The notes under the pieces: generated by a model | Told to the model about the DNA's origin: nothing | Database searches by the model: none | The model's input: only the letters and a program-made list of their open reading frames with translations | Part shown: positions 35,812 through 45,241 of the stretch, piece by piece | Position numbering within the stretch: the first letter of the stretch is position 1 | Layout: each line of letters opens with the position of its first letter | From: Coraliomargarita algicola | Lineage (GTDB): Bacteria > Verrucomicrobiota > Verrucomicrobiia > Opitutales > Coraliomargaritaceae | Reading direction: 5' to 3' | Length of the DNA: 64,000 nt | NCBI RefSeq assembly: GCF_033878955.1 | Contig: NZ_CP138858.1 | Location: 1 to 64,000, forward strand | Position numbers and translations under genes: made by a program

Positions 35812-35913
35812 TGATTCAAATTGATGTAAATATTTCGATTACTAGGTTTTTTATCCGTATTCATGTCGTCCATACGTCGGCAATTATTCACCCTAAATAC
35901 ACCATTAATAATT

Positions 35914-37272
35914 ATGAAAGAATCTCCTCAAAATTCGCTGGTTTATTCCCGCACCCCAAAGCTTGCTTGCACGCTGATGTCCATGTTGGCTCTAGCCGCT
36001 GGTTCCTTAAGTGCCGCGGACCTATATTTGCCTAACAGCAGTGTCGGTGGCACTTGGGACTATACTTCATTGAATTGGGCGACCACATCTGGTGGCAGTG
36101 CAGATACCGCTTGGACTAATGGTAACAACGTGGTTATTGAATTTACGGGAAACAGTGCTTTCAAGCTTGGCGAATCCGATTTGCAGGCGGCTGATTTTAC
36201 CGGTGCTGCGGGGCGCATTATCTACTTGCAGGGTATCGCTGGCGAACAGAACCAACTGGAAGTGACCGGGGCCGGTTCTGGTGAGGTGCATGTATGGGGG
36301 ACGAGTGGTAGTGGTGCCACAAATACTCTGAAACTATCTGGAAGCACTGGATGGGACGGCACTCTTAAGCTTCGCGACGGATCGCATAACCGAATTGTTC
36401 TGTCCAACGCATCGGCCTTCAGCACAGACACGACTCTAGAATTTGTCAGCGGTGGTTTGCTCTTGCTGGACGCGGCCATCGGTGGACAGACAACTACGCT
36501 GGGCCAATTGTCCGGCACGAGTGGAGCGATTAGCGCCAATTACGGAGCTGCCGATGCCGGGGTTAAGACATTGCGCGTCGAGCAATCGACCGATACCAGC
36601 TTTTCCGGGCAATTTGCTGCCGGGACTAGTGGACGTGAACTCGCTCTGAGCAAAGCTGGGACGGGGTCGCTGACGCTCACGGGTGCACTCAATCATGGTG
36701 GCGGTGTGACTGCTGAAGCGGGTGAGTTGGTGATTACTTCTGCGGCAACGACCAGTGGCCAAGGAGATTACGTAGTTTCCAATGGCGCGACACTCCGTGT
36801 CGATAACACGATTAATTTTGGTGCCGGTGCGACCTTGACTGTCGAAGCAGGTGGTGCGCTCGCTCCGGGATCAGAGGCTTCAGTGGGCACTCTGACTCTT
36901 GATGGGACCAGCGGCGCTGGCTTGGTCTTCGGCGATGGTGCAACGGTTGATTTCCGTCTGGGCGTAAGTCAGGATGAAATTATTCTGCTTGGTTCGAGCA
37001 TGGTTGGAGATGCCCTGGGTGGTGAGGACAGTATTATTTTTAATTTTATCAATGAGGGGATGGTCGAGGGCGATTTTTACGACTTGATTACCTTTGGCGA
37101 TACGCCTGCGATTGCTCTCTCTGCTTTCACTTCGAACTTGGAAGGCACGTTTCAGTATAGTGGCAATATTCTTCAATTTGGTTATTCGGTGATACCTGAG
37201 CCATCCTCTTCAGTACTTATGCTGGGAGCTCTTGCCGGGGGCATGGTTCTCCTGCGTAGACGCACACGCTAA
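35914..37272 (+). CDS. PEP-CTERM protein with autotransporter-type beta-strand repeats
   Basis: Surface-exposed or exported protein, 452 residues from ATG 35914 (an upstream in-frame ATG at 35863 would precede the signal). The signal peptide ends near GSLSAA. The mature part is Gly/Ser/Thr-rich and repetitive, beginning GGTWDYTSLNWAT...TAWTNGN, a pattern of autotransporter-associated repeat proteins of Verrucomicrobia. The C terminus is a PEP-CTERM sorting signal: VIPEP, a hydrophobic helix and RRRTR. It should be anchored and processed by an exosortase system elsewhere in the genome. A candidate operator of the preceding regulator lies in its promoter, suggesting sugar-controlled expression. 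Confidence 0.87.
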   Translation: MKESPQNSLVYSRTPKLACTLMSMLALAAGSLSAADLYLPNSSVGGTWDYTSLNWATTSGGSADTAWTNGNNVVIEFTGNSAFKLGESDLQAADFTGAAGRIIYLQGIAGEQNQLEVTGAGSGEVHVWGTSGSGATNTLKLSGSTGWDGTLKLRDGSHNRIVLSNASAFSTDTTLEFVSGGLLLLDAAIGGQTTTLGQLSGTSGAISANYGAADAGVKTLRVEQSTDTSFSGQFAAGTSGRELALSKAGTGSLTLTGALNHGGGVTAEAGELVITSAATTSGQGDYVVSNGATLRVDNTINFGAGATLTVEAGGALAPGSEASVGTLTLDGTSGAGLVFGDGATVDFRLGVSQDEIILLGSSMVGDALGGEDSIIFNFINEGMVEGDFYDLITFGDTPAIALSAFTSNLEGTFQYSGNILQFGYSVIPEPSSSVLMLGALAGGMVLLRRRTR

Positions 37273-37305
37273 ATCTCAATAGCGCTTCTTTTTTTATCAT
37301 GTAGA

Positions 37306-37337
37306 GTGTGAAGTCTGTCTTGGGCCAGACTTCACAC
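37306..37337 (+). terminator. Terminator after the PEP-CTERM gene
   Basis: GTGTGAAGTCTG and CAGACTTCACAC form a perfect 12-bp stem with an 8-base loop, 34 bp after the PEP-CTERM stop and before the aldolase gene; a T-rich stretch (TTGTTTTGT) comes 7 bases later. It may end or attenuate transcription into the nanA-like operon. Confidence 0.6.
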
Positions 37338-37363
37338 CATAGGTTGTTTTGTCTCTAAATATA

Positions 37364-38296
37364 ATGACGATCAAGTATCAAGGCCTCGTGGCTGCCCCGT
37401 TCACTCCATTCGGAGAGGACGGACAGTTGAATCTTTCAATTATTCCGGCATACGCGAAAATGCTACGTCGACGTGGGGTCGTGGCCGCGTTTATCTGTGG
37501 CACGACTGGTGAGGGCGCCTCGCTGACCTGCGAAGAACGCGAGGCAGTTGCTGAGGCATGGATGCAGGCGCGACCTGAGGGCTTTCAAGTTATCGTGCAT
37601 GTGGGGCATACCTCGCGCAACGAAGCCTGTCGCTTGGCATCTCATGCTGAATCTATTGAGGTGGATGCGATTTCGAGCATGGCACCTTTCTTCTTTAAAC
37701 CAGAGGATACGGAAGCCCTGTTTGACTGGTGTGATGCGATTGCCCGCTCAGCGCCGAGTTTGCCTTTTTATTACTACAATATTCCGAGTATGACGGGGGT
37801 AGCGATTCCAGCGCGCGAGTTGTTGGAGTTTGCCGATGGGCGCATCGCGAATCTAGCAGGCGTGAAATATACCTATGAGGATATGGATGATTACCGTGCT
37901 TGCCTGGCGATTGAAGACGGTAAATACGATATTTTATTCGGGCGCGACGAACTGTTGTTGGAAGGCTGGCAAGCAGGTGCCAAAGGTGCGGTGGGGAGCA
38001 CTTACAATTATGCTTCACCGCTGTATGTTAAGATTATCGAAGCTGTCGATTCGGATGATTTGCAGGAAGCCCGCCGTTTACAGGATCTGTCCATTTCCAT
38101 GATCGACGTATGCAATTCTGTCGGCGTGAGCCATTTGGCTGCCAGCAAGGCGTTGATGCCCATGCTGGGGGTCGACTGTGGTCCGGTACGTAGCCCGCTG
38201 AAGCAGATGACTTCTGCTCAGAGCGATGAGATGTTGAAACGACTGGAAGCAATCGGTTTCTTTGACTTTGCAGAGCTTAGTCTCCCCTCAGTATAA
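37364..38296 (+). CDS. N-acetylneuraminate lyase-like aldolase (DHDPS/NAL superfamily)
   Basis: Class I aldolase of 310 residues; ATG 37364 chosen over the upstream TTG 37349. Substrate-carboxylate motif GTTGEG, the catalytic Tyr in FYYYNIPSMTG, and the Schiff-base Lys in GVKYTYEDM. The YYYNIP and K-Y-T pattern is that of N-acetylneuraminate lyase rather than DapA, so cleavage of a sialic acid or other 2-keto-3-deoxy sugar acid is likely. It is followed 24 bp later by an SSS symporter, the usual partner in sialic acid uptake loci. No nanK, nanE or sialidase is in the window, so the natural substrate is uncertain. Confidence 0.8.
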   Translation: MTIKYQGLVAAPFTPFGEDGQLNLSIIPAYAKMLRRRGVVAAFICGTTGEGASLTCEEREAVAEAWMQARPEGFQVIVHVGHTSRNEACRLASHAESIEVDAISSMAPFFFKPEDTEALFDWCDAIARSAPSLPFYYYNIPSMTGVAIPARELLEFADGRIANLAGVKYTYEDMDDYRACLAIEDGKYDILFGRDELLLEGWQAGAKGAVGSTYNYASPLYVKIIEAVDSDDLQEARRLQDLSISMIDVCNSVGVSHLAASKALMPMLGVDCGPVRSPLKQMTSAQSDEMLKRLEAIGFFDFAELSLPSV

Positions 38297-38320
38297 GAAG
38301 CCCATGCTTTCATTGTCGTT

Positions 38321-40120
38321 ATGTTACTAGAGTATATCAGTCTGGGGATCTACCTTTTGATCCTACTTATTCTCGGAGCTTACTTTGCTCGTTTCAATAA
38401 GGACCTGAGCGATTTTGTGCGGGGTGGTGCCCAGGGAACCTGGTGGTTGGTGGGTTCCAGCATCCTGATGGCCGGTATAAGTGCGTTCACGTTTACAGGA
38501 AATGCGTCGGCTGCCTTCGAGGCGGGCCCTTCGCTATTGGTCATCTATGCGGCCAACTGTGCCGGGTTTATCGTCGGCGCGATTTGGATCGGTCCATGGT
38601 TAAGGCAAACGCGGGCGTACACATCTGTCGATGTGGTTCGCAACCGCTATGGGGTTGCCGTTGAGCAATTCGGGGCTTATTTCGGAATGGTCCTGGGCCC
38701 GATCGGTGCTGCCATTCAGTTGTATGCTCTTTCGCTGTTTGCCAGCACGGCTCTGGGGCTGCCTTTGACGCCGACGCTGATCACAATTGCCGTGATCGTT
38801 GTCTTTTACTCCACCAGCGGAGGTAAATGGGCGGTGATGGCGACTGACTTTGTCCAAGCATTGGTGATGTTTTCCATCACTCTGCTGGTCTGCTATTTGT
38901 CATTGCGGGCCATTGGGGGTGTCGGTGGATTCCTGTCGCACTTTACAGATCCCAAAATCAGCCAGGACTATAGCTTCTTCAAGGACGCGGGCCAATTTCC
39001 CGGTGACCGCTACACCCTTAAATGGGCAGTCGTAATTTTCTTCATGCAGCTGAATTCACAAATTGGCCTGACTTCGGCGACTCGTTACATTGCCGCTCGC
39101 GATGGACGCGAGGCATCGAAAGCAGCCTGGTTCAGTTGCGTGCTGATGGCGATTGGCAGTCTCGTCTGGTTCATTCCGCCGATGGTAGCACGCTTTCTGT
39201 TCGAAGCAGACATCTTGAATTCCGGTTTGGATAAGCCGTCGGAAAACGCCTATGCCTTCATTGCGATCAAGCTCTTGCCCGATGGTATGGTCGGTATGTT
39301 GATTGCCGCTATGTTTGCTGCGACCATGAGCAGTATGGATTCCGGTTTGAACGGGCAGGTGGGTATCTTGGTTCGCAATGTGATTCCGCGACTCCGTTCC
39401 GTCTTCGGTTCGAAACACGAGCTCAGCCGGGCTGTGGAGATGCGGATTTGTCATGTGGCTACTGTTGTCCTCGGTTTACTGATCGTCATCTGTGCCTTAC
39501 TCTTAGCTAAAAACGATGAAATCGCGCTCTTTGATGTCAGCCTGATGGTGGCTTCAGTGATCGGCATTCCCATGTCTTTCCCCTTATTCCTAGGGCTCTG
39601 GTTCAAGTCATTACCGAAGTGGTCCTATTTCCCGATCTTCATCGCCTGTTTGGTTCCGTCGCTCTGGTCTTTCATTGATGGGCGTTATTATGACAACGCA
39701 TGGACGATTCAGGACCGTGCCATGTGGATTATGCTTTTGGGCTGTATTGTAGCCATCGTGTGCAGCTTGTTGGGACGCTTTAAAAGCCAGAAGGATGTGG
39801 ATGAGATTGAGGACTTCTATCGTCAGATGCATACGCCCATTGATTATGCGGCGGAGATTGGCGAGAGTGAGGTGGACTACGAACAGTATTTCGTCATCGG
39901 CAAAGCCTCGTTGGTGATTGGTGGTTTGATCTGTTTTTTACTGCTGATTCCTAACAGCTTTTCGGAACGTGCTTCGATACTTTTTGTGGCCGCTTTCGTG
40001 ATTTCGGTCGGCTTGTGGCTGTTGGCTGGCGGACGCCGTATCAAGCGCCACTACCTTGATCGGGAGGCCACTTCAGGCCTGTCTCAAAAGGTGTGCTACG
40101 AGTCGCGGAAAGAACTCTAA
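38321..40120 (+). CDS. Sodium:solute symporter (SSS family)
   Basis: Inner-membrane Na+-coupled transporter, 599 residues with about 13-15 hydrophobic segments. Family features include SILMAGISAFTFTGNASAAFEAG near the N terminus, LNSQIGLTSATRYIAARD, and MLIAAMFAATMSSMDSGLNGQVGI. It sits between the N-acetylneuraminate lyase-like gene and a secreted protein, so it probably imports the sugar acid the aldolase cleaves (inference). The C terminus overlaps the next frame without a real gene overlap. Confidence 0.88.
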   Translation: MLLEYISLGIYLLILLILGAYFARFNKDLSDFVRGGAQGTWWLVGSSILMAGISAFTFTGNASAAFEAGPSLLVIYAANCAGFIVGAIWIGPWLRQTRAYTSVDVVRNRYGVAVEQFGAYFGMVLGPIGAAIQLYALSLFASTALGLPLTPTLITIAVIVVFYSTSGGKWAVMATDFVQALVMFSITLLVCYLSLRAIGGVGGFLSHFTDPKISQDYSFFKDAGQFPGDRYTLKWAVVIFFMQLNSQIGLTSATRYIAARDGREASKAAWFSCVLMAIGSLVWFIPPMVARFLFEADILNSGLDKPSENAYAFIAIKLLPDGMVGMLIAAMFAATMSSMDSGLNGQVGILVRNVIPRLRSVFGSKHELSRAVEMRICHVATVVLGLLIVICALLLAKNDEIALFDVSLMVASVIGIPMSFPLFLGLWFKSLPKWSYFPIFIACLVPSLWSFIDGRYYDNAWTIQDRAMWIMLLGCIVAIVCSLLGRFKSQKDVDEIEDFYRQMHTPIDYAAEIGESEVDYEQYFVIGKASLVIGGLICFLLLIPNSFSERASILFVAAFVISVGLWLLAGGRRIKRHYLDREATSGLSQKVCYESRKEL

Positions 40121-40142
40121 TTTTAACCTGTATTATTTATTC

Positions 40143-41981
40143 ATGTCTTTTGCATTTAACTTTGATAAAGTTTTCAAAACCTTCCTTCTATGTACGCTCA
40201 CTGTCGGCGGTGCTCAGTTGGGCGCTGAAACGAGCCTCGCTCTGAATGGCGATATTCCACCGCCCCAGGTGAAATTGCCGGCGAACCCACTGGTCTTTCC
40301 TGAGGAGTTCAATTGGGAGATCGGGCTTTGGAAGCAGACGCGGGCGGGGCATACGAGGCCGGTTGCAAATCTCAAGGAAACGCACTCCGGTCGCGTGGCG
40401 GCCAATCGTCTCTTCGTGGCCAATTATTTGGGGGCGATGGAGCCGAAGCAGTCGACACGTATCCTCAAAGCACTACGTGAGTTACAAGTCACCGATGGTT
40501 CCGCCAGGCATGGCTGCATGCAGACTTATTATGAAGAGGACCGACCGGTAGATACCAATGCTTCCTTTTTTATCGGACTGCAACTCATCGCGCTTGAGCG
40601 CACCGCTTCCCAACGCTTGGAACCGGAGGCTCAGGTCTTGTTGAAAGATATACTGGCGGATTTGGCGGTCTGGTTCCGACACGAAGCGAAGCAACGGTCT
40701 TACTACTATCCTAATAAATATATGGGCGATCTGGTTTGTGCCTGGTTGTTGCAGGAAGATGTATCGGCAACGGATGCAGATGCGCGTCAACTTTTGGACA
40801 TTATGGAAGAAGCCGCTCGTTACTGGGCTGACGAAAACTGGGGCTGGGGTGAACACATGAGCGACAACTATGGACCGCTGCTGGTGGAGCAACTGTCTAC
40901 TTTATTGCTTTTTCAACGTCATTTGCCGGATGAGGTCTATGCTATGTATAAGCAACTCTTCGATGAGTTGAATACGATTGCCTATATGTATCGGGATGGG
41001 CCGCGGGTGCCGGTGATCCGTTCTTACTTCGGCACAAGGAAGCCAGACCTGCCGCAATATCATACTAATATCATGCCCGTCAGTGCACAGAGCCGTGAGA
41101 ATGTGGAGAAACTCGCGCGCGGGGATGTGCGGATCGCTCAGGGAGACTTGTTCTATCGCTTGGGCTGGAGAGAGCTGGTCAACGTCCAATCGAAACGTCG
41201 GGATTACTTCGAAATTCCCTGCTACGACGGTGCCGTTGCCCATTCTTGGGTGACTGACGATGCGCGTTTGGGGACCATGTCTCGGTATCCGATTATGGCC
41301 AATACCGATCAGATGGGCTGGGGGCTGTCTTGGCAAACCATGCCATTGGCCTTTGCGACCTCCGGAGACGGTTGGGGCTTTGCGCGATGGACGAGTCGGG
41401 AAGGGGACAAAGTGCGTTCTCATCCTGCGGGGAGCCATCGTGGCGGCTATTTGGATACCGTTCTGTCAAGTGCGGTCAATTATCCGATTGTTGGTGAAAC
41501 CTACGGACTGCAGCAAGGACCGGATGCTCTGGTTGCCCGGATGATGCCTGCGGTGGCGACTGCCTGGAATGAACTGTCGGATGAGATCGTTTTTACCGGT
41601 TCGGACTTTTCTGTGATTGAGGAGAATCTTGACGGCGATGTGCCACGTCTAATTGTAAAGGCAGGCGAGGACATTTTGACCGTTCAGTATTTGGCTTTAA
41701 GCCACCGTGCACAACCTCAAGTCTACCAAGAAGGGAAGCAATTTTCATGGCGTGTGAGTTGGGATCAAGAGGACTTGAAGGCCCGACCATATGTGGCAGG
41801 GGCATGGATTCTTTCCTGGGGGCGCGAAGTCGCGCCCGTGCCATCCGCCAAGCAGATCAAAGTAAGGGGCATCCCCAGTGGCGTCGCTTGGCAGATGGAT
41901 TGGCCGCTACCCGATGGCCGCAAAGCGGTTGAGTTCTCACATGCCAAAGAAACCACGCTCAAACTGGTGCCCGCTCAATAA
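40143..41981 (+). CDS. Secreted protein of unknown family, possibly a helical-barrel glycan-active enzyme
   Basis: 612 residues from ATG 40143; the upstream in-frame start at 40056 lies inside the symporter gene. Signal peptide about residues 10-28 (FLLCTLTVGGAQLGA). The N-terminal half is helical with WFRHEAKQRSYYYPNKYMGDLVCAW and YWADENWGWGEHMSDNYGPLLVEQL, and the C-terminal half is beta-rich. This order resembles (alpha/alpha) toroid polysaccharide lyases and heparinase II-like proteins, but I recognise no catalytic signature and make no assignment. It lies between a symporter and a polysaccharide deacetylase, so glycan processing outside the cytoplasm is likely. Confidence 0.6.
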   Translation: MSFAFNFDKVFKTFLLCTLTVGGAQLGAETSLALNGDIPPPQVKLPANPLVFPEEFNWEIGLWKQTRAGHTRPVANLKETHSGRVAANRLFVANYLGAMEPKQSTRILKALRELQVTDGSARHGCMQTYYEEDRPVDTNASFFIGLQLIALERTASQRLEPEAQVLLKDILADLAVWFRHEAKQRSYYYPNKYMGDLVCAWLLQEDVSATDADARQLLDIMEEAARYWADENWGWGEHMSDNYGPLLVEQLSTLLLFQRHLPDEVYAMYKQLFDELNTIAYMYRDGPRVPVIRSYFGTRKPDLPQYHTNIMPVSAQSRENVEKLARGDVRIAQGDLFYRLGWRELVNVQSKRRDYFEIPCYDGAVAHSWVTDDARLGTMSRYPIMANTDQMGWGLSWQTMPLAFATSGDGWGFARWTSREGDKVRSHPAGSHRGGYLDTVLSSAVNYPIVGETYGLQQGPDALVARMMPAVATAWNELSDEIVFTGSDFSVIEENLDGDVPRLIVKAGEDILTVQYLALSHRAQPQVYQEGKQFSWRVSWDQEDLKARPYVAGAWILSWGREVAPVPSAKQIKVRGIPSGVAWQMDWPLPDGRKAVEFSHAKETTLKLVPAQ

Positions 41982-42007
41982 TTAATTAAAATACGAAAGA
42001 AAGAATC

Positions 42008-42826
42008 ATGATCAAAAAAATGGATTTAAAAAGACTGTTCAAGGTGGCTGCTGTCGGGCTACTGATCGCTTCGTCGGCACACGCGCTCGGTAATGGTCCG
42101 GCACCCCTTGCTAAAATTGAAAAGCCGGGTGTGATCCTTACATTCGATGACCGGGCGAATATTCCGCGTTGGGTGGAGCAAATTCCGCTCTTTGAAAAGT
42201 ATGGCGTGCATGTGACTTTCGGCATTGAAAGGGCGGATATGCTCACTGCCGAGCAGATTGAAGGATTGAAGCAGCTGATGGCTGCCGGTCATGAGATCAG
42301 TAACCACGGCTTCCGGCATGTGCGAGGTAAAGATATGGTGGCAGAACACGGTCTCCAATACTGGTTGGACCATGAAGTCCTTCCTGCGACCAAAGTGCTT
42401 CAGAGTCATGGCATCGAACCCGGTGCGTTTTTGTATCCCAATAGCAGCAATAGTCCGGAAATGGATCGTACCATCCAGCCATACTTCCGACATGTCCGCA
42501 CTGGAACCGGAATTCCCAAAGGAAAGCGCTTATCAGATGTGGATGTCTTATTCACGCCTATGGATGCGATTCAGAACCGTTTCGTTTTGGTCGGTAAAGG
42601 TATCGACCGGGCCGATGAGGCTTGGCTTAACTACCATCTGGTGCCTGCTTTGAAGCGTGTGAAGGCTAAGAATGAAATCTTAATGCTCTACGCGCACGAC
42701 ATTACCGATTACTCGGATCGGCATTACATCAATTCAGAGATTCTAGAGCTCTTTCTCCAGAAGATCCAGGAAATGGATCTGGAGTGTTATACCATGAGCG
42801 AACTGCCTTCGATTTACCCGAGATAG
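42008..42826 (+). CDS. Exported polysaccharide deacetylase (NodB homology)
   Basis: Metal-dependent deacetylase of acetylated sugars, carbohydrate esterase 4-like; 272 residues with signal peptide (LFKVAAVGLLIASSAHA). The TFDD motif (VILTFDDRANIPRW) and HEISNHGFRH supply the Asp and two His metal ligands. The C-terminal region has LMLYAHDITDYSDRHYI. It is the last gene of the aldolase-symporter group, 26 bp after the preceding gene. It probably deacetylates an acetylated hexosamine or uronide polymer (inference). Confidence 0.87.
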   Translation: MIKKMDLKRLFKVAAVGLLIASSAHALGNGPAPLAKIEKPGVILTFDDRANIPRWVEQIPLFEKYGVHVTFGIERADMLTAEQIEGLKQLMAAGHEISNHGFRHVRGKDMVAEHGLQYWLDHEVLPATKVLQSHGIEPGAFLYPNSSNSPEMDRTIQPYFRHVRTGTGIPKGKRLSDVDVLFTPMDAIQNRFVLVGKGIDRADEAWLNYHLVPALKRVKAKNEILMLYAHDITDYSDRHYINSEILELFLQKIQEMDLECYTMSELPSIYPR

Positions 42827-43299
42827 TAGTCGGCTGTTTATTTGATTGTGTGAACAGTCGCGTGCGACGGTTTAGGGTGAAGATGGTAAATCCCTTGGCT
42901 GCTGGTTGGTCTCATCGATAATTCTTAGGGTGGTTCGTCGCAGAAGCATGGGTGTCACGCGAGGTGATCGAAGCTGCAGGTTCATTCGACGAGATTATCC
43001 GTAATCGCGAGGCAAGTGCGGCCAATTACACGGATGAGATTCATGCGACTAGAGTAGCGGAGTATGAGGCTTGGTAAGCTGCGGGGCGGTCAGAACCCAA
43101 GTTGAGTTGGCCGAGTGACCCTCGTAGCAACCAGCATCGTCCGGGGAATAGCCGCATCGACTCGTTGGCCGATGTGTGAAATAATCGAGTGCGAAGTGGA
43201 AGGTATAGTTTCCGGCGGTTTCGCAATCGATCTTTGTGTATGAGTAGCCGACTCCACGGTTGCGGAGTCCATACATGTTATTTAGCTTCATCCAACCCG
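42827..43299. other. Decayed region with gene fragments on both strands
   Basis: No intact gene. On the plus strand a 48-codon tail (about 42931-43077) reads WFVAEAWVSREVIEAAG...TRVAEYEAW and a TAA stop, like the C terminus of a lost protein. On the minus strand, 43049-43291 reads NNMYGLRNRGVGYSYTKID...FHFALDYF, protein-like but without a recognisable family. Both look like remnants rather than functional genes. Confidence 0.4.
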
Positions 43300-43851
43300 C
43301 GGGTCCGCTTGCTGACTTGTTGCTGCTTGTGTGGCGGGATCCTCGTTTACATTATCGGTTCGGTACTGACGCAACGGAAGCCGTATAACTTGGATCGTCT
43401 GCTACACCGAGGCGAGTATGATGTGGCAAACGAATACAAGCCCCCCTTTAAGTGGACATTGCATAATGCCTTGCAGCAGCTAGTGGGTAGACCCCGGAGT
43501 ATAGTTATCGGTGATAAGGTCATCGCATGGTCGGTCGTGACTTACGCGATTATTTATGAGTTAGGGCTTTGCTTTGTAGGAGTCTTGATTTGGAATATGA
43601 TATTACCTTGGTCTTCATCGCAATGGAGTAACTATTTCCTCATTACGAGCCTATGGGGGACCGGAATCCTCGGCATTGTGTCCACTGTTTGGTTTTTCCT
43701 TGGAGGGATTATCGACATCCGTAAACTTTTCCGCGACCTAGCGGCGCGCATCGATGATCCGCTAAACAATGGTATGGTTGGCGGGCACGTTTCGCTGGTG
43801 GATCAGGCCGCCTTTGAAGCCCGCAAGGCAGAACATCCCGAGGAGGAATAA
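43300..43851 (+). pseudogene. C-terminal fragment of an SSS-family symporter
   Basis: The frame from about 43300 encodes GGILVYIIGSVLTQRK followed by YNLDRLLHRGEYDV and three hydrophobic helices (including VVTYAIIYELGLCFVGVLIW and FLITSLWGTGILGIVSTVWFF), ending HVSLVDQAAFEARKAEHPEEE. This is the last third of a sodium:solute symporter; the first 10 or so helices are absent and the upstream sequence is unrelated. An even shorter remnant with the same tail is at 26081-26140. It abuts the end of the convergent LacI gene. Confidence 0.7.
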
Positions 43852-44820
43852 TCAATGCAGCTTTCTCACGCTTTCGCGGGAAATCAATAGGTAAGGTATG
43901 ATGGTTTTTGCGGGTATATTATCGCCTTTAGCTTGTGCTTCGATGACGTCGGCCGCTGCAATTGCCATCGCTGAATAGTCGGGAGTGATAGTCGTTAATG
44001 GAGGCACTGAGTACTGTGAATACAGTGTTTGTTCGGAAGCGATCAGCGAGATATCTTTCGGGACCTGTCGGTTATAGAGCGAGAAGGCGTAAAAGGAAAC
44101 AACGCCTGCGTTGCCACCGGGGCAAAACAGGGCGTCCACTTCCTGTTTGAGCAGCTTTCCGATCAGTTCGACATATTTATCGGTGCCGTGACCTGAAAAG
44201 TGGATCAGACTTTCATCTACGGGGAGCTTACAATCGCTCAAGGCTTCCACGATTCCGTCATGGCGAAGGTCGGCATTTCCGGTGCCTGGATCGCCGTGTA
44301 TAATACAACCGACCTTCTGACAACCACGCGCATGCAGGTGTTCAATCGCCAGACGCATCCCCTGTGCATTGTCGGATTGAACATAATAGACATCGGGTGA
44401 GTCCGTTGGTCCATCGCGATCCATAATCACGAGTGGCATGGCGTAGCGGTCCGACCAATCCGCAAAGGTGGATGGTTCCGCTCCGATTGCGATGGCTGCG
44501 CAAAATTGGATGCCATCCAGGCGGTCGCGGTTGTTTTCGGGGAGAATTTCCAATCGAAAGCCGCGGCGCGACATCTCTTGAACCAACGCCATGAGAATCA
44601 TGTCTACACAGCTCTGGACTGGATACACGGGCGCGTAAGGTGTGATTACGACCACGTTCTTTTGCTTCAGCGAAGGACGTGGACGATAGTCTATCTCACG
44701 TGCAGCGGCAAACACCCGTTTACGCACATCGAGGTGGACGTTGGGATGATGATTGAAGACTCTGGATACCGTGGCACTTGAGACTTTGGCCAGTTTTGCG
44801 ACGTCGGATATTTTTGCCAT
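43852..44820 (-). CDS. LacI-family transcriptional regulator
   Basis: 322 residues. The helix-turn-helix is at the N terminus (KISDVAKLAKVSSATVSRVFNHHPNV), with hinge and sugar-binding-protein-like effector domain following; the C terminus ends TIIPYLLISRESVRKL. It is divergent from the Gfo/Idh/MocA gene across a 421-bp region containing the palindrome TGAAATAATTTCA, the likely operator. A decayed symporter fragment is directly downstream, possibly a former member of its regulon. Confidence 0.92.
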   Translation of the reverse strand: MAKISDVAKLAKVSSATVSRVFNHHPNVHLDVRKRVFAAAREIDYRPRPSLKQKNVVVITPYAPVYPVQSCVDMILMALVQEMSRRGFRLEILPENNRDRLDGIQFCAAIAIGAEPSTFADWSDRYAMPLVIMDRDGPTDSPDVYYVQSDNAQGMRLAIEHLHARGCQKVGCIIHGDPGTGNADLRHDGIVEALSDCKLPVDESLIHFSGHGTDKYVELIGKLLKQEVDALFCPGGNAGVVSFYAFSLYNRQVPKDISLIASEQTLYSQYSVPPLTTITPDYSAMAIAAADVIEAQAKGDNIPAKTIIPYLLISRESVRKLH

Positions 44821-44862
44821 GCTGTGAACTGTGTAGGTGCACTGATTTTATTTCAAGAACTA

Positions 44863-44875
44863 TGAAATAATTTCA
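44863..44875. promoter_or_regulatory. Candidate LacI operator
   Basis: TGAAATAATTTCA is a palindrome around a central A, 43 bp upstream of the LacI start on the minus strand. It resembles typical LacI-family sites and could control both divergent units. Confidence 0.5.
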
Positions 44876-45089
44876 CAGATAATGCTTTGTTCAGAAATAA
44901 ATCGAAATTTTGTAAAATTGTAAGTTATTTTCATGCAGTAGATTGAAGTGTTTTCACTTGATGTAGATCGGCTTTCAAAGGACGATCCGGGCACTGATCG
45001 TTCTACTTCGTAAATGGATCGCACTGTATTTGTAACTGTACCCTTTCAATTTTTCATAAAATTTAAAATTACCCTTTTGTTGCGCACCC

Positions 45090-45185
45090 ATGAAGCAATC
45101 ACCCATTCAAGTAAGAGTCAGTGGACTTGGTCGTTTTGTCTTAGAGCATTGCCGTTACTTTTCTCTGCAGGTAGAGCGTTCTTAA
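45090..45185 (+). pseudogene. Possible remnant of an oxidoreductase N terminus
   Basis: The 31-codon frame MKQSPIQVRVSGLGRFVLEH...ends in TAA. The VRVSGLGRF segment resembles the start of a Gfo/Idh/MocA Rossmann fold, and a real member of that family starts 57 bp later. It may be a decayed duplicate or a short leader peptide; evidence is thin. Confidence 0.25.
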
Positions 45186-45241
45186 GTGATGCGTATCACC
45201 GAAATTATGAAACCACAAAGCCCTCAATAGAACTGGATCGG

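Larger units (their letters stand above)
44821..45241. other. 421-bp divergent regulatory region
   Basis: AT-rich promoter region between the LacI gene and the oxidoreductase gene. It contains the palindrome at 44863-44875, another TTTCA/TGAAA inverted pair at 44851-44867, AAGTG-TTTT-CACTT near 44945-44958, and a 31-codon frame at 45090-45185. Confidence 0.5.

Noticed and set aside
43049..43291. A minus-strand 80-residue protein
   Set aside because: Protein-like wording but no start context or recognisable family; treated as a remnant.
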